Under the pieces are notes generated by a model. That model was not told the DNA's origin. It worked only from the letters and a program-made list of their open reading frames with translations, and did not search any database. The position numbers and the translations under genes were made by a program. From positions 310,001 to 374,000 of the forward strand of contig NZ_CP061317.1 of the NCBI RefSeq assembly GCF_018688355.1: a DNA stretch of 64,000 bases, given 5' to 3'. The DNA comes from Polynucleobacter sp. AP-Elch-400A-B2 (lineage in GTDB: Bacteria; Pseudomonadota; Gammaproteobacteria; Burkholderiales; Burkholderiaceae). Below are positions 51,987-60,390 of the stretch, one piece after another (positions within the stretch are counted from its first letter, which is position 1; each line of letters starts with the position of its first letter).

Positions 51987-52574
51987 ATGAAGTTACTGAT
52001 TTTCCTGTTAGCGCTACTCCCGCTAGATCGTTTGATTTGGTTGGGGTTTACTGATGGCTTGGGCGCGAATCCGATTGAGTTCATTACGCGCTCTACGGGA
52101 ACGTGGGCGCTAGTCTTCTTGTGTTTGTCGCTGTCGATGACACCATTACGCCTACTCACGAATTCAACGACGTGGATTCGGTATCGCAGAATGTTGGGCC
52201 TATTTAGTTTCTTTTACGCATCACTCCATTTTGTAATTTGGCTTTGGCTAGATCAGGCTTTTGATCTCATAGAGATGTTCAAAGACGTAGTCAAGCGGCC
52301 CTTTATTACGATGGGCTTTATTAGCCTGGTTTTGCTATTACCACTAGCACTGACCTCTACCCATTGGGCTCAAAGAAAACTGGGTCGTCGCTGGGCACAC
52401 TTACATCGACTCATTTATCTGATTGCCTGCACTGCAATCCTCCACTATTGGTGGCACAAGGCAGGCAAGAATGATTTTGATACCGTCACAATCTATGCAG
52501 TGGTTTTGCTATTGCTCTTATGTTGTAGGATTCCTTATATTCGCAAGCTTTTGGGCAAGCGATTTACCATTTAA
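51987..52574 (+). CDS. msrQ: MsrQ, haem b membrane subunit of MsrPQ
   Basis: A 195-residue inner-membrane protein with about six helices, matching the YedZ/MsrQ family: the start DRLIWLGFTDGLGANPIEFI, LGLFSFFYASLHFVIWLWLD with haem-ligand His, HWAQRKLGRRWAHLHRLIY and the following LHYWWHKAG. It passes electrons from quinols to MsrP. It lies between msrP and a lipocalin gene that starts 13 bases after its stop. Confidence 0.92.
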   Translation: MKLLIFLLALLPLDRLIWLGFTDGLGANPIEFITRSTGTWALVFLCLSLSMTPLRLLTNSTTWIRYRRMLGLFSFFYASLHFVIWLWLDQAFDLIEMFKDVVKRPFITMGFISLVLLLPLALTSTHWAQRKLGRRWAHLHRLIYLIACTAILHYWWHKAGKNDFDTVTIYAVVLLLLLCCRIPYIRKLLGKRFTI

Positions 52575-52587
52575 AGATATTTTGCTC

Positions 52588-53172
52588 ATGACCCTATTTC
52601 CTCACTCTCGCGATTCATTGCTTGCTCTATTGGGCTTGCTACTGATTTGCTTCGGATCCACGCAGGTCATGGCTCAGCAAGGCGATCAGGCAGTAAAGAC
52701 CATAGCCACTTTAGATGTCCCTCGTTACCTCGGCACTTGGTACGAGATTGCCAAATTCCCGAACTGGTTTCAGAAAAAATGTGCATCTAATACCAAAGCT
52801 GTCTATGGCGCGAAGCCAGATGGCACTCTTCGGGTTCTCAATAGCTGCAAAACTGCCGCTGGTGAGACTTCGGAGGCAGAGGGTTTAGCTCGCCAAATTG
52901 GTAGCAAGGATTCACCTAAATTAGAGGTACGTTTCGCCCCTGAGTGGCTCTCTTTTTTGCCTTTGGTATGGGGTGACTATTGGGTGATTGATATAGATTC
53001 GCAATATCAATTAGCGGCTGTGAGCGATCCTAAAAGAGAATATCTTTGGGTGTTATCAAGGACCCCTCAGCTCGACCCCAAAGTCTATGCCGATTTATTG
53101 CAGCGCTTAAAGCAACAGCAATTCGATATTCAAAAGCTTGAAATCACTGCGCAGAAAACTGATGGCATTTGA
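52588..53172 (+). CDS. blc: Lipocalin (Blc-like)
   Basis: A 194-residue periplasmic lipocalin. The signal peptide (about 1-26, ending TQVMAQ) lacks the lipobox Cys of E. coli Blc, so it is likely soluble. The lipocalin motif VPRYLGTWYEIAKFPNWF and a later YWVIDIDSQYQLAAVSDP (with conserved strand G/H pattern) identify the family. It binds lysophospholipids or other lipids. I start at ATG 52588 rather than the longer frame that overlaps msrQ. It is coupled in direction and spacing to msrPQ and overlaps the next gene by 11 bases. Confidence 0.85.
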   Translation: MTLFPHSRDSLLALLGLLLICFGSTQVMAQQGDQAVKTIATLDVPRYLGTWYEIAKFPNWFQKKCASNTKAVYGAKPDGTLRVLNSCKTAAGETSEAEGLARQIGSKDSPKLEVRFAPEWLSFLPLVWGDYWVIDIDSQYQLAAVSDPKREYLWVLSRTPQLDPKVYADLLQRLKQQQFDIQKLEITAQKTDGI

Positions 53173-54103
53173 AAAGCACATCGGCAATTACTTGCTCCCA
53201 TCCGGAATAGAGATTTTCGAGCGCGGGTGGTTATCAGCAAACAATGTTTTACTCTTTGGTGAGGAAGATATATCACTGGTTGATAGTGGGTACTGTGCGC
53301 ACCAGCAGATGACTGTTGATCTAGTCACTAATGAACTGCAGGAGCAGGGTTTAAATAAGCTCAATAAAGTAGTCAACACCCACCTGCATTCCGATCATTG
53401 CGGGGGTAACGCAGCTTTATCAGAAGTATTTGATTGCGAGATATGGATACCAGAGGCGGAGGCAATCGCGGTGCGAGACTGGGATGAGAATTTACTCAGT
53501 TTTGAAGAGCTAGGACAAGAGTGTCCACGCTTCACACACCATGCCATTCTCGTGCCTGGCGAAGAAATTATCTTGGGCTCTTATCGCTGGCAAATTCTGG
53601 CTGCTCCAGGCCATGACAACCATTCAGTTATGTTGTACCAAGAGCAGCATCAAATCTTGATCTCTGCCGATGCGTTGTGGGAGGAGGGTTTTGGAGTTAT
53701 CTTTCCTGAGCTCTGGGGCGAGGGCGGCTTTGAAGAAGTTGCGCAGACCTTAGAATTGATTGAAGGGCTCCCCGTTGCCTTGGTTATTCCTGGACATGGC
53801 AAGCCTTTTACGGATGTCAGGAAGTCGATTGAGACCGCAAAATCCCGCCTTGATTACCTCTCCAGTGATCCTGATCGCAATGCACGTCATGGGGCTAAGG
53901 TGCTCCTGAAGTACAAACTATTGGAATGGCGAAGTCTCGAGATGCCAAAGGTAAAGCAATGGATCGCAGGAACACCAGTATTACAAAATATACGCAAGCA
54001 ACTCAATATGAGTGCTGAAGATTTTCAAGTCTGGTTGGTGGAGGCTTTAGTGAAGTCGAATGCAGCCTTTATCCAGAAAGATTGTCTAGTTAACATTGCT
54101 TGA
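53162..54103 (+). CDS. Metallo-beta-lactamase-fold hydrolase
   Basis: A 313-residue MBL-fold protein with the metal motif NTHLHSDHCGGNAALSE (about 71-87; HxHxDH), then LAAPGHDNHSVMLY, SADALWEEGFGVIFP and VIPGHGKPFTD. A C-terminal 80-residue helical domain follows. It belongs to the general hydrolase group; RNase Z, glyoxalase II and lactonase assignments are all unproven. ATG 53162 overlaps the lipocalin stop, and 53138 gives an unlikely extension. It is probably co-transcribed with msrP, msrQ and blc. Confidence 0.83.
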   Translation: MAFEKHIGNYLLPSGIEIFERGWLSANNVLLFGEEDISLVDSGYCAHQQMTVDLVTNELQEQGLNKLNKVVNTHLHSDHCGGNAALSEVFDCEIWIPEAEAIAVRDWDENLLSFEELGQECPRFTHHAILVPGEEIILGSYRWQILAAPGHDNHSVMLYQEQHQILISADALWEEGFGVIFPELWGEGGFEEVAQTLELIEGLPVALVIPGHGKPFTDVRKSIETAKSRLDYLSSDPDRNARHGAKVLLKYKLLEWRSLEMPKVKQWIAGTPVLQNIRKQLNMSAEDFQVWLVEALVKSNAAFIQKDCLVNIA

Positions 54104-54208
54104 GTAGTGCTCAGCCAATGAAATTAGGAAGCGAGTAAAAATACGTAACAATGTCATATACGCAGTAATATAAATAACTCAGCCAATTAGAAAAATAAGT
54201 AGATCAAT

Positions 54209-54979
54209 ATGGAACATACAGTTTTAGTTACCGGTGCTACCGCTGGCTTTGGAGAGGCAACTGCGAGACGGTTTTTGGCGCATGGCCATCAAGTAATCGC
54301 CTTGGGCAGAAGAGCCGAGCGCCTGGAGGCTTTAAAAGCATCCTTGCCGGTAGAGCAGCAGAAAAAATTACTTACTTTAGCTGTCGATGTTTGCGATAGC
54401 GCAATGGTTGATGGACTCGCGGCCACACTACCAGCCCAGTTTGCCAAAGTGACAGTATTAGTTAATAACGCTGGATTGGCTTTGGGGCTTGAGCCAGCGC
54501 ATCAAGCTTTACTCACGGATTGGGATCGGATGATTGATACCAATATCAAGGGGCTAGTGCACATGACGCGTGCCTTTTTACCGGGAATGGTAGAGCGTAA
54601 GTGTGGCCATGTAATTAATCTAGGCTCAGTGGCGGCAAATTATCCTTATCCGGGTGGCAACGTCTACGGAGGTACTAAAGCCTTTGTGCAGCAATTTAGC
54701 TTAAATCTCAGGGCAGATTTAATTGGTTCGCCAGTACGCGTTACTTGCGTTGAGCCGGGACTGTGCTCTGGAACTGAGTTTTCCAATGTGCGCTTTAAGG
54801 GTGATGATAGTAAAGCCGGCAAGGTCTACACCGGCGTGAAAGCATTGAGTGCGGATGATGTGGCAGAAGCTATTTATTGGTCTGCCAACTTACCAAGTCA
54901 TATGAATATTAATTTAGTCGAGCTGATGCCAGTACAGCAGGCGTTCAGTGGTCTTAATATTCATCGGGGCGATTTGTAA
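54209..54979 (+). CDS. Short-chain dehydrogenase/reductase (YdfG-like)
   Basis: A 256-residue classical SDR. The cofactor motif is VTGATAGFGEATARRF (about 6-21), NNAGLALG follows, and the catalytic set is Ser (INLGSVAAN) with YGGTK. Arg after the first strand (ALGRRAERLEAL) favours NADP. It is close to YdfG, the NADP-dependent serine/3-hydroxy-acid dehydrogenase that also handles malonic semialdehyde. It is a single-gene unit. Confidence 0.87.
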   Translation: MEHTVLVTGATAGFGEATARRFLAHGHQVIALGRRAERLEALKASLPVEQQKKLLTLAVDVCDSAMVDGLAATLPAQFAKVTVLVNNAGLALGLEPAHQALLTDWDRMIDTNIKGLVHMTRAFLPGMVERKCGHVINLGSVAANYPYPGGNVYGGTKAFVQQFSLNLRADLIGSPVRVTCVEPGLCSGTEFSNVRFKGDDSKAGKVYTGVKALSADDVAEAIYWSANLPSHMNINLVELMPVQQAFSGLNIHRGDL

Positions 54980-54985
54980 TAAAAC

Positions 54986-55525
54986 CTAAATTGTAGGTTT
55001 CCATTTGTAAAACTGGGGGTAGACGCGCATCACTACTGGTCCATCGAAATCCCAAGATTTACAGGTTCCCAAATAGAGCGGTGGCTTGTTGTCATCCGGG
55101 TCAAATAGTGCCCCTGGAATAGACTGAAACGCAGCGGTAGCAATGTTGCTCAGAAGTTCTCGTAAATGAGTACAACCCTTAATGCCTCCAAGGTGTTCAT
55201 TAATAGCTTTGCGCCAGCCCTTGCCAATACGGGTACCAATCAGTGCATCCATCGGCGGTATCACTTGTGGGCATTCTGGGTGGGGGTGGCTATCCATAGC
55301 CACTTCAATTGCTTGAATCACTAATTCAGTATTGACGGTAATGCGAACCCACATATCGTGAAAAGCTTGGCCTGGCTCCCAGGTTTTTCCGCCAGTGGTA
55401 AATGGCTGAAATTTAAAATCTCGCAAATGCGCCTCAATGTCCCACAGGCTATCTTCTCTAGCGTAGCCCTGAAAAGTAATTTCACGAGTGTGGAGAGGAT
55501 TTCTGGGGGCTGGAGTTGAGAGCAT
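54986..55525 (-). CDS. DUF2889 protein
   Basis: A 179-residue soluble protein matching DUF2889, common in Burkholderiales and Pseudomonads: RNPLHTREITFQGYAREDSL, AFHDMWVRITVN and the LGGIKGCTHLRELLSNIATA block with His and Cys. The catalytic function of DUF2889 is not established. It is convergent with the SDR gene; a short AT-rich inverted repeat (AAACCTA/TAGGTTT, 54982-55000) spans the junction. Confidence 0.85.
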   Translation of the reverse strand: MLSTPAPRNPLHTREITFQGYAREDSLWDIEAHLRDFKFQPFTTGGKTWEPGQAFHDMWVRITVNTELVIQAIEVAMDSHPHPECPQVIPPMDALIGTRIGKGWRKAINEHLGGIKGCTHLRELLSNIATAAFQSIPGALFDPDDNKPPLYLGTCKSWDFDGPVVMRVYPQFYKWKPTI

Positions 55526-55625
55526 AGCAGTAGTAAGTAGGTGGCTTGGAAGCGAGATATATCCATCATAACGGCTTCATTCCACAGCTACTGTGATGGC
55601 AGCTTTGTAGTATTCTCGGCAAGGT

Positions 55626-56360
55626 ATGACCAAACCAATCTCTCTCGAAAAAATACTATTTAGCCAAGGCTTTGGCACCAGGCGCTATTGCAGCGATTTA
55701 GTCTATGCCGACTTAATCAAGGTCAATGGTGTTCCAGCCGATGATCCAGATGAACGGATTGCTACCGAGGGATTAATGCTCAATGTTGAGGGTAAAGATT
55801 GGGAGTTTCATGAAAAGGCCTATATTGCTTTTAACAAGCCACCAAACTATGAGTGCTCTCATAAAACTACGCATCACCCCAGCGTCTACAGTTTGTTGCC
55901 TAAACCTTTTGTGGAGCGAGGCTTGCAATGCGTCGGGCGCTTAGACTTTGACACTACTGGCTTAATTTTGATTTCGGATGATGGTCAGTTTATTCATAGG
56001 ATGACCACGCCCAAGAAAAACATCGGCAAGGTATATGAGATCACCACTCCTGAGCCCATTACCCAAAAGCAAATCGATCATTTATTAACAGGCGTTGTGT
56101 TGGATGATGATCCAAAACCCTGTTTTGCTACAGCATGTCAGCAGCTTGGAGAGCATGTTTTAGCAATGACTATTGTTGAGGGCCGCTATCATCAAGTAAA
56201 ACGAATGATGGCAGCAGCAGGTAATCATGTTGCCAAGCTACACCGTACCGAAATCGGACAATACATCATGCCAGCAGATTTGCCTGAGGGTGAGTGGCGC
56301 TGGTTATACCCAGATGATTTACAGAAACTATCTCAGAGTGTAGGAGCTCCCAATGTCTAA
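55626..56360 (+). CDS. rsuA: 16S rRNA pseudouridine(516) synthase RsuA
   Basis: A 244-residue RsuA-family pseudouridine synthase. The S4-like RNA-binding N-terminus (SLEKILFSQGFGTRRYCS) precedes the catalytic domain, whose Asp lies in the motif GRLDFDTTGLILISDDGQF (about 100-118), followed by KVYEI and the RYHQVKRMMAAAGNHV region. It modifies U516 of 16S rRNA; the related RluE/RluF specificities are less likely by length. The next gene starts within its final bases. Confidence 0.87.
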   Translation: MTKPISLEKILFSQGFGTRRYCSDLVYADLIKVNGVPADDPDERIATEGLMLNVEGKDWEFHEKAYIAFNKPPNYECSHKTTHHPSVYSLLPKPFVERGLQCVGRLDFDTTGLILISDDGQFIHRMTTPKKNIGKVYEITTPEPITQKQIDHLLTGVVLDDDPKPCFATACQQLGEHVLAMTIVEGRYHQVKRMMAAAGNHVAKLHRTEIGQYIMPADLPEGEWRWLYPDDLQKLSQSVGAPNV

Positions 56361-56655
56361 ACCCAATCTACTTTCTAAAGATTTTGACTTTGCAAAAGTG
56401 TTGCCTGAGTGGCAGGTGCATCTCAATACTCAAGAGCTGGAGCGGGTGTTTGTATTTAAGGATTTTAAGAGCGCCTTTGGGTTCATGACGCTGTGTGCAG
56501 ACTTCGCTGAGGAGTTAGGCCATCACCCAGACTGGTCAAATGCTTGGAATAAGGTATCAGTGAAATTGAGCACCCATTCAATGAAGGCTCTGACCGAGCT
56601 GGATGTCGCCATGGCGAGTGCCATGGATCAATTCGCCCTACAAATCTCAGCTTAG
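56353..56655 (+). CDS. phhB: 4a-hydroxytetrahydrobiopterin dehydratase (PCD/DCoH)
   Basis: A 100-residue protein with the pterin-4a-carbinolamine dehydratase core: FKDFKSAFGFMTLCADFAEE, then the active site ELGHHPDWSNAWNKV and KLSTHSMKALTELD. The two adjacent His residues and Asp-Trp are diagnostic. It recycles the pterin after phenylalanine hydroxylation or acts in folate/molybdopterin metabolism. It overlaps rsuA by eight bases. No phenylalanine hydroxylase gene is in the window. Confidence 0.9.
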   Translation: MSKPNLLSKDFDFAKVLPEWQVHLNTQELERVFVFKDFKSAFGFMTLCADFAEELGHHPDWSNAWNKVSVKLSTHSMKALTELDVAMASAMDQFALQISA

Positions 56656-56661
56656 TTCGTT

Positions 56662-56880
56662 TTACTGCACTTCCTCATCATCTTCATCCTCGGAAGTAAT
56701 GCTCATAAGGATGGTTGCTAGGAGACCGTAAACTACTTCTGTAGCGATCATGCCATCTTCATCAAGCTCATCAATCAGATCATTTAAACAATCTTCTGTT
56801 GGCTCATTTAAAAGTGTCATGGCGCATTCGCACCCGTAATCAAAATCTTCGTCGTTTTGGGTTTGAGTATCGTTCGTCAT
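56662..56880 (-). CDS. Small acidic protein of unknown function
   Basis: A 72-residue protein with strongly acidic termini (many Asp/Glu), a short Cys-containing segment (YGCECAMTLLNEPTED) and a moderately hydrophobic centre. No family recognised. It is convergent with phhB. The acid-rich character and regular amino-acid pattern make it a real gene more likely than not. Confidence 0.5.
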   Translation of the reverse strand: MTNDTQTQNDEDFDYGCECAMTLLNEPTEDCLNDLIDELDEDGMIATEVVYGLLATILMSITSEDEDDEEVQ

Positions 56881-56939
56881 AAAAAATCCTTTAAGTGATG
56901 CTGCAGAATAGCAAATAAAGACTCGCTAGCCCAGCCCTA

Positions 56940-57095
56940 TTATTTGAGTAGCGCAAGAACTTCTTTGAAGACGGGATTTTGAGCTGTTTTTAGCCACTCA
57001 AATCCGAGCATCTCATGAAGATTGAATTTTCTGAGTGGATTTGGTTTGATTGGTTCACAGTAGCAGACTGACGGTTTTAAAGTCAGGATCATCAT
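56940..57095 (-). CDS. Candidate small protein overlapping the GNAT gene end
   Basis: A 51-residue frame from ATG 57095 to TAA 56942-56940. Its first 13 codons overlap the 3' end of the GNAT gene in another frame. The predicted tail NLHEMLGFEWLKTAQNPVF reads like a folded helical protein rather than noise. An AGG lies directly before the start, so initiation would probably need ribosomes arriving from the GNAT stop. Family unknown. Confidence 0.4.
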   Translation of the reverse strand: MMILTLKPSVCYCEPIKPNPLRKFNLHEMLGFEWLKTAQNPVFKEVLALLK

Positions 57096-57585
57096 CCTGG
57101 CTATGAGTCTCAAAGCCCAGATCAGAGACCAGATGCAGCATTCTAGAATTTTTGCTCAGGACATATCCAATCATTTCTTGTAAGCCGTTCTTTTTTGCAT
57201 ATTCAATGAGATCCAGCATCAAATGTGTACCAACACCCTGCGTAGTATGGCTATCGCTGACACTCAAGGAGAATTCACAAGCATTTTGATTAGGCGGTGT
57301 CACATAGCGTGCAATTCCAATAATCTCCTCAGTGCCGGCATGGCTCGTCATTACCGCAAGTAATGCCATTTCTTTTTTATAGTCCAAGTGCAAAATATCA
57401 TCGAGAAAGTCATCTGGAAGTTTCGAGATGGCATGGGCAAATCTGAGATAGCGACTTTCAGGTGAGAGATGATTGAATAGCTCAATGATTCGCCCTCGAT
57501 CATTTGCTTGGATAGGACGAATCTGGTAATAACTCCTATCGCCAAGCTTATAGGACGTATTGGTAAATGGGATTGACATGTTCAT
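57055..57585 (-). CDS. GNAT-family N-acetyltransferase
   Basis: A 176-residue acetyltransferase. The N-terminal YQIRPIQANDRGRIIELF and LFNHLSPESRYLRFAHA segment resembles the acetyltransferase domain of the Pat/YfiQ group. The acetyl-CoA motif A is in LSVSDSHTTQGVGTHLML (about 108-125; QGVGT), followed by the SKNSRMLHLVSDLGFET region. It probably acetylates lysine residues of proteins or a small molecule; without the NDP-forming synthetase domain of Pat its target is unknown. Confidence 0.83.
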   Translation of the reverse strand: MNMSIPFTNTSYKLGDRSYYQIRPIQANDRGRIIELFNHLSPESRYLRFAHAISKLPDDFLDDILHLDYKKEMALLAVMTSHAGTEEIIGIARYVTPPNQNACEFSLSVSDSHTTQGVGTHLMLDLIEYAKKNGLQEMIGYVLSKNSRMLHLVSDLGFETHSQDDDPDFKTVSLLL

Positions 57586-57695
57586 GAGTTATAAATTGGA
57601 AAGCCTATTTGTCTTAGGATACCTTCCTAGATCTCTGTTAAAAGCTTTTAGCCCTAAAATGGACTCTTACTTATTATGTATTTAGTAAACTTTTC

Positions 57696-58469
57696 ATGAC
57701 TTCTTTTTTTCAAGCCTTTAACGACCACTCCACTGCTTTTTTTGTATTTGCGGCGATTAGTATCATTCTTGTGGGTATTTCTAAAAGTGGGTTCGGTGCT
57801 GGCCTAGGAGTGCTTTCATTACCGCTGATGGCAAGCCAGTCCAGTATTAATGAGGCTTTAGCAGTGATGTTGCCACTTTTGATCGCAATTGATTTGGTTG
57901 GGCTGCGACGATTTCTCAAAAATGCCGATTGGCGAATACTGAAGTTAGTTTTATTGCCTGCTGCATTTGGAATGCTTTTGGGCTATCTCTTCTTTTCAGC
58001 TATTACCCCCAAAATTCTTTCTCTTTCGATTGGAATTTTTACTTTCCTCTTTTTGATCCAAAGTGTTGTGATGTCGCGCATTGATCTAAAAGAGGCGAAG
58101 TCATTTCCTTGGCTTGGCAGATTGATGGGGGGTGTATCCGGATTCACCTCTTTTGTTGCGCATTTAGGTGGACCCCCCATCACAATCTATATGCTAAGAG
58201 AGAAAGTCTCTCCCATCGTTTACTCTTCAACATTAGGTGTTTTTTTCACTGTAATGAATTTTGGGAAGCTAGTTCCTTATGCCTATCTTGATTTACTCAA
58301 CTTCAATCAATTAAGTACTTCGATACTGTTTTTACCTTTAGTGCCGTCAGGCGTCTACCTAGGATTTTATTTGGCCAAAAAGATTTCGGCTAAGTGGTAC
58401 TTCATCATCGTCCAATTTTTCTTATTAGTGTCTAGTATTAAATTAATTACTGATGGCTTACTCGCTTAA
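57696..58469 (+). CDS. TSUP/TauE-SafE family transporter
   Basis: A 257-residue inner-membrane protein with eight or so helices. The TauE/SafE glycine pattern is visible in ISKSGFGAGLGVLSLPLMAS and the second-half GGVSGFTSFVAHLGGPP. It belongs to the general sulfite/sulfonate exporter superfamily and is not adjacent to sulfur genes, so its substrate is open. The gene stands between a divergent GNAT gene and a small exported protein gene. Confidence 0.85.
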   Translation: MTSFFQAFNDHSTAFFVFAAISIILVGISKSGFGAGLGVLSLPLMASQSSINEALAVMLPLLIAIDLVGLRRFLKNADWRILKLVLLPAAFGMLLGYLFFSAITPKILSLSIGIFTFLFLIQSVVMSRIDLKEAKSFPWLGRLMGGVSGFTSFVAHLGGPPITIYMLREKVSPIVYSSTLGVFFTVMNFGKLVPYAYLDLLNFNQLSTSILFLPLVPSGVYLGFYLAKKISAKWYFIIVQFFLLVSSIKLITDGLLA

Positions 58470-58487
58470 GTATAAAAAGAAAGCGTC

Positions 58488-58805
58488 ATGACTATTTCAA
58501 TTTGGCGTCTAGCAAGCACTATTTTTATCCTTACTTATAGCTACACCATTTCACTCGCTGTAATGGCGCAGACCTTCTCACCCTATACTTCTGAGCAAAT
58601 TCAGGAATTTAATAGTCAGCCTATTGCACCAATAGAGACTCCTGCTGGCCCAGTGTATACAGAGCCTCCCCCAATCAGGCAGAGTCCGAATAAACCATTT
58701 GATGCTCGCTATGTCAAAAATCCAGATGGTGAGGAGCAGGCCGAAGCGCAGGGCACTGAATCAGCTGCGCCGTTCGAGCCAATCCCCGCGACTATCACTT
58801 TTTAA
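58488..58805 (+). CDS. Small exported Pro/Glu-rich protein of unknown function
   Basis: A 105-residue protein with a signal peptide (LASTIFILTYSYTISLAVMA, cleavage before QTFSP) and a short mature part rich in Pro, Glu and Gln (IAPIETPAGPVYTEPPP). No domain is recognised. It begins 18 bases after the TSUP gene and ends 49 bases before the parvulin-like chaperone gene. A periplasmic role next to the foldase is plausible but unproved. Confidence 0.55.
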   Translation: MTISIWRLASTIFILTYSYTISLAVMAQTFSPYTSEQIQEFNSQPIAPIETPAGPVYTEPPPIRQSPNKPFDARYVKNPDGEEQAEAQGTESAAPFEPIPATITF

Positions 58806-58854
58806 TGATCGCAAACTGTTAATATTGCTTCTATATTTTAGAAAAGAGTTATCC

Positions 58855-59673
58855 ATGAAATCCCTTTCCATTTCTTACCTTGCAAGCCTAGTGATAGCTT
58901 TAGGCCTTTCAACGACCGCATATTCCCAGAGCACTTTACCCGTGAATGCTGCTGCTTCCGTTAATGGGACGATCATCAGCAATGATGTTGTTGAGCAAGG
59001 TATTCAGGCTGCCTTAGCGCAAGGTCAAAAAGATTCTCCGGAACTTCGTAATGCAGTCTTAGGAAAAATGATTGAAATCTCACTCCTATCTCAGCAGGCT
59101 GAGAAGGATGGGCTTGCTAATTCTGACAGGGCGAATAGTCAGCTAGCCTTGATTCGGCAAAATTATTTAGCGGACTTAGAGTTGTCTACTTATATGGCTA
59201 AAAATCCAGTGAGTGATGCTGATGTGCAAGCGGAATATAACCGTGAGATCGCTTCCTTAGGCCCACAAGGGATGATTGTGGAATACAAGGTAAGTGACAT
59301 TGCAGTTGCTACTGAGGCTGATGCACAAGCTGCCCTAGCTAGAATAAAGAAAGGCGAGTCTTTTAATAAAGTGGCTAAGAGTGTTTCACTTGCGCCCAAT
59401 AAGGTTCAAGGTGGGGCTATAGGCTGGGTGCAGGTAGGGCAAACTTTGCCACAGATTGCTAGCGTTCTTACAGCCTTATCAAAAGGCCAGGTTTCTCCTG
59501 CTCCGATTCAGATGCCGCAGGGGTGGTATTTAATTAAGTTGGAAGACAAAAAATCTAGCAAGCCCCCAACTTATGAACAAGCTAAAGCAGCTATTCGTAA
59601 TGCCATGATGCAGAAAAAACAGTTTGAGTTTCTCTCCCAATTGCGTCAGGGTGCGAATATCGTCGTACGCTAA
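58855..59673 (+). CDS. Periplasmic parvulin-type peptidyl-prolyl isomerase (SurA/PpiD-like)
   Basis: A 272-residue exported foldase: signal peptide (SLSISYLASLVIALGLSTTA, cleavage near YSQ), an N-terminal SurA-like helical chaperone region beginning AASVNGTIISNDVVEQGI, then a parvulin domain from about residue 145 with FNKVAKSVSLAPNKVQGGAI, GWVQVGQTLPQIASVL and the C-terminal YEQAKAAIRNAMMQKK helix. It assists outer-membrane or periplasmic protein folding. ATG 58855 was chosen; the open frame continues upstream to 58699 but overlaps the neighbour. Confidence 0.88.
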   Translation: MKSLSISYLASLVIALGLSTTAYSQSTLPVNAAASVNGTIISNDVVEQGIQAALAQGQKDSPELRNAVLGKMIEISLLSQQAEKDGLANSDRANSQLALIRQNYLADLELSTYMAKNPVSDADVQAEYNREIASLGPQGMIVEYKVSDIAVATEADAQAALARIKKGESFNKVAKSVSLAPNKVQGGAIGWVQVGQTLPQIASVLTALSKGQVSPAPIQMPQGWYLIKLEDKKSSKPPTYEQAKAAIRNAMMQKKQFEFLSQLRQGANIVVR

Positions 59674-59820
59674 AACAGGACAAGTAAGCTTGCTCCAGTA
59701 AAAAAAGGCGCCTGAATGCCCTTTTGCATTTCTCCCTGTCTCTAGTGGTATTTCTCTATCTCAATACCTAGCATTCAGGAGTAGATTAAATAAATTACTA
59801 ATTGAACTAGGGAGATACGC

Positions 59821-60384
59821 ATGATTAAGAATCCATTTGACCTGAATGTAATAGCAAATCAGACCAAGGGCATGAAGGCTGCTCAGGCAGCTGGCCAGGT
59901 AGCACTAACAAGCGCTCAAGAGATTGCTCAACTAAATCAGCGAGCTGCACAAGAGCTCTCCTCCCGAATGCAAGCCAAAGTAGCAGAGCTCATGAAAACG
60001 CAGGATCCTAAGTCAGTATTTGATTCTGTACATGCTGAGGTTTTGCAAGATGCAGCAAAAGAGGTGGCCGAGTATCAGTCCCAACTATTCCAAGCCTTCG
60101 CTAGCGGAAATAAAGAGTTGGCAAAAATTGCCGAGACAATGATTAAAGAGTCGCAGCATGACTTAATTCATTTTGTGAACGAGGCAACACAAAATTCTCC
60201 TGCGGGTGCTGAGCCATATACCTCGATATTTAAAACCTCTTTTAATAATGCATTGCAGAATTTTGATCAGATTCGTGCGGCTATGACAGATTCATTTTCA
60301 AACTTTGAGAAGAGTATGGAGCATATGAATCAATTTTCGGCTGGGCAGAAAGATGGCTCCGCACAAAAACCGAAGAAAAAATAG
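59821..60384 (+). CDS. Phasin family protein
   Basis: A 187-residue alpha-helical protein matching phasins: AAGQVALTSAQEIAQLNQR and the central alternating Ala/Gln/Lys heptads, with no signal peptide. Phasins coat polyhydroxyalkanoate granules and control their size. A strong AGGGAGA ribosome site precedes the ATG. PHA synthase genes are not in the window. The gene is convergent with sbtA, with seven bases between stops. Confidence 0.85.
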   Translation: MIKNPFDLNVIANQTKGMKAAQAAGQVALTSAQEIAQLNQRAAQELSSRMQAKVAELMKTQDPKSVFDSVHAEVLQDAAKEVAEYQSQLFQAFASGNKELAKIAETMIKESQHDLIHFVNEATQNSPAGAEPYTSIFKTSFNNALQNFDQIRAAMTDSFSNFEKSMEHMNQFSAGQKDGSAQKPKKK

Positions 60385-60390
60385 GGCTGC

